From: Baffinella frigidus
Lineage: Eukaryota > Cryptophyceae > Cryptomonadales > Baffinellaceae
Direction: 5' to 3'
NCBI GenBank assembly: GCA_026770585.1
Contig: MU646566.1
Coordinates: 424,651-436,764 of the forward strand
DNA: 12,114 nt
How positions within the stretch are numbered: the first letter of the stretch is position 1; each line of letters opens with the position of its first letter. The notes below the pieces were generated by a model. That model was not told the origin of the DNA. It made no database searches and saw nothing but the letters and a program-made list of their open reading frames with translations. The translations under genes and the position numbers were made by a program. This document shows, piece after piece, positions 10,732 to 12,114 of the stretch.

Positions 10732-10842
10732 CACCCCTTGCGGAGACGCGGCGGAACTGTTTCTCCTGCTGGTGGTGGTGCTGAAGTGGTGGCGCCACCA
10801 AGTGGTGGCGGGCTGAGCTGCCTCTTACGTAACCGTCCGTAA
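10732..10842 (+). CDS. Possible terminal exon (Gly/Ala/Pro-rich, 36 codons then stop)
   Basis: From the AACAG acceptor at 10727-10731, phase 0 reads HPLRRRGGTVSPAGGGAEVV and then APPSGGGLSCLLRNRP with a TAA at 10840-10842. Phase 0 agrees with the last coiled-coil donor (10029 or 10466), and a low-complexity Gly/Pro tail would be a plausible end of a rod protein. There is no duplicate or homologue to support it, and the stop lies in a small tandem repeat. Another frame (AAELFLLLVVVLKWW) looks like a short membrane segment but needs a phase-2 entry. Low confidence. Confidence 0.2.
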   Translation, partial: HPLRRRGGTVSPAGGGAEVVAPPSGGGLSCLLRNRP

Positions 10843-10912
10843 CCGTCCGTTGAGAACGGTGTAACCGTCTGTAACCGTCCGTTGAGAACGGCGTGCGTGC
10901 GTGCGTGCGTGT
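10829..10912. repeat. 2 x 32-bp tandem repeat plus (GTGC)n
   Basis: Two 32-bp units (GTAACCGTCCGTAACCGTCC, then GTTGAGAACGGT) at 10829 and 10861 differ at two bases. Each contains a small CCGTT-GAG-AACGG hairpin. A GTGC tetranucleotide run follows at 10893-10912. Confidence 0.75.
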
Positions 10913-11350
10913 CCGCGGGTTCCTGCTACTGAAAATCTCTAGCCCGCTATGTCCATCTAATCGTTTTAAAACGAATTTGGGTTTAATAGTCAGCTTTTGC
11001 TCAAAATATGTCAACCTTGGGTCTAAAATGATTTTAATCCGCGGTCATATCCCCCTAGTTGTGGGAATTGGAGCCGTCGGTGTTGGAATCCAAGGTCGGT
11101 TACAGATTACAGATTACTGAATTTATTAAGAGGTTTCGCCGTTGTTGCCTAACCCGTGCCGTTACCAGACTATGATCGGTCCATGTTATACCCCGCTCAG
11201 ACTGTCTCCGAGGGACGCTCCCCGAAGATTGGCGCAGATGAAGTAAACGACGAAGAAGAAGGAGAGGTCTGATAGGTCCACGATGATTAACAGAACTACT
11301 GCTCCGGACACATCGATATAGACCTATCATTCCGGGCGGTTCTTGAAAAG
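10913..11350. other. No convincing gene; one small inverted repeat
   Basis: An inverted pair TGATAGGTC near 11269 and GACCTATCA near 11321 encloses about 45 bp. A possible short acidic exon, ADEVNDEEEGE, reads from GGCGCAG at about 11240 to GAG|GTCTGA near 11267, with splice-like ends but no supporting copy. The rest is unique sequence. Confidence 0.3.
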
Positions 11351-11457
11351 GGAGGAGTCGGATTGGTGAACCGATCGTCGGATCGGTTAGTCAATCCAAC
11401 TCAAGTCGGCTCCCTAAAGGCTCCTTTAAAGGCTCCTTTAGGGAGCCGACTCCTCCA
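11351..11457. repeat. Compound hairpin region
   Basis: 11405-11420 and 11435-11450 form a perfect 16-bp stem (GTCGGCTCCCTAAAGG). A second stem, GATTG..AACCGATC with GATCGGTT..CAATC, lies at about 11361-11396. An outer pair GGAGGAGTCGG/CCGACTCCTCC at 11351-11361 and 11447-11457 competes with the first stem. The structure is seen in sequence; its role is unknown. Confidence 0.6.
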
Positions 11458-11611
11458 TCCGGCGACCTGTGGTTGAATTTACCCCGTGGTTATTCCGCGA
11501 TGGTTATACCACATTCCGCCTTCCAATGGCTCATGCCTCCACCTCCCAGGTTTGACATTCTACAGGATAGGGCGGGGTTGGACTTTCCAGTAGTGTGCTG
11601 AGCACAGGAAC

Positions 11612-11799
11612 CCGACCCCACGGTCTTAGCTCACACATCTATTAATTGATTGGTTTTGGAAAGTCAACTCCCCCACAAAATTTTCAACTTAATATTTTAA
11701 TTAGTAATAGTAAACCCAACGTCGACAATTTTGTGGGGGGGGGTGACCTTGTAAAACCAATTAATAAATAGATTGTGTGAGATAAGGTCGTGGGTGTGG
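11612..11799. mobile_element. Foldback element (188 bp, ~70-nt arms)
   Basis: The left arm (CCACGGTCTTAGCTCACACA, then TCTATTAATTG, then CCCCCACAAAATTTT) pairs with the right arm (ACAATTTTGTGGGGGGGGGT, then CCAATTAATAAATAGATTGT, then GTGAGATAAGGTCGTGG). The loop of about 40 bp is AT-rich. No coding capacity. Confidence 0.7.
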
Positions 11800-11941
11800 C
11801 GAGACGGAGGTGGTGGCGGGCAGAACCAGAACAATCCTCCTCACCTTGACAGACACCCCAGATCTGGGGTAGATGAGACAAAAGTTGACACATTTTGTAC
11901 CAAAAATTAACTGATTGTTGATTTTCGGCACAAAACTAGTT
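11800..11941. other. No gene recognised
   Basis: It contains a GGTGGTGGCGGGC word shared with 10799-10813 and a palindrome CCCCAGATCTGGGG near 11856. Reverse-strand frames here have no supporting features. Confidence 0.3.
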
Positions 11942-11975
11942 CCAGAGCACAATTTGAGCCACCTCCCACGGCTGG
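11942..11975. mobile_element. Lone right arm of the F element family
   Basis: AGAGCACAATTTGAGCCACC, then TCCCACGGCTGG, matches the right arms at 2143-2178 and 2310-2340. No partner arm was found to its left, so the element is truncated or was rearranged. Confidence 0.5.
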
Positions 11976-12017
11976 TCGAAGGGCTCGGTGCGGGAGGATG
12001 CTGCTGCTGCGCCAGTG

Positions 12018-12020
12018 ATA

Positions 12021-12114
<94 letters not shown>
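12018..12114. repeat. (TA)n microsatellite running off the window
   Basis: After one G interruption near 12026, TA dinucleotides continue to the last base. The tract is AT-only and self-complementary. It may continue beyond the window or mark an assembly limit. Confidence 0.9.

Noticed and set aside
10754-10792. Membrane segment AAELFLLLVVVLKWW
   Set aside because: The hydrophobic run is only about nine residues and needs a phase-2 entry that conflicts with the phase-0 donors upstream.
11240-11267. Acidic exon ADEVNDEEEGE
   Set aside because: It has splice-like ends but no duplicate, no phase partner and too few residues to support.

Overview
The window looks like nuclear DNA of a eukaryote, most likely a microalga with long, repeat-choked introns. 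Short GC-rich coding islands end at GT and begin after AG. They sit in longer AT-rich or low-complexity sequence. There are three tandem TTTAGGG units, the telomere-type repeat of plants, green algae and several alveolates. No operons, Shine-Dalgarno sites, rRNA or tRNA were seen. A green alga (prasinophyte-like) or a dinoflagellate-like lineage would fit, but the sequence alone does not decide.

The one gene I can support runs left to right and covers most of the window. It is a mosaic of small exons rich in Glu, Arg and Ala that together encode a long charged coiled coil. The clean exons are 1-47, 244-264, 591-650, 1612-1668, 3372-3489, 6095-6196, 7012-7038, 7195-7218, 7715-7789, 7923-7976, 8040-8174, 8453-8542, 8700-8732, 8879-8911 and 9943-10029. 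Their splice phases agree: 2 up to the exon at 3372, then 0. Joined they give 963 nt, or 321 codons, with no internal stop. The 8700-8732 exon is included only if its GC donor works. Neither the start nor the end of the gene is certain. No catalytic domain is visible and I do not name the protein.

The gene has grown by local duplication of exon plus flanking intron. Full, shortened or broken copies of almost every exon lie beside the parent: about five of the ALRIKTEAE exon, four of the EREDD exon, three of the VEEERERTRG exon, about five of the RAARDLAALQ exon and four of the NLRAVGDEA exon.

Most of the rest is short non-autonomous inverted-repeat (MITE or foldback-like) elements of about 120-360 bp, in at least a dozen families, plus minisatellites. 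Several arrays change strand at a centre and so form inverted repeats. No transposase or reverse transcriptase coding was seen.

The most interesting point is 7039-7194. An inverted-repeat element has landed inside an exon, made a 7-bp target duplication, and is bounded by GT and AG. Splicing it out keeps the frame and adds one Asp. It looks like a young intron made by a transposon (an introner). The window therefore appears to catch exon duplication and intron gain in one gene. To the right, 10843-12114 holds hairpins, small tandem repeats and a terminal (TA)n tract, with no convincing gene.
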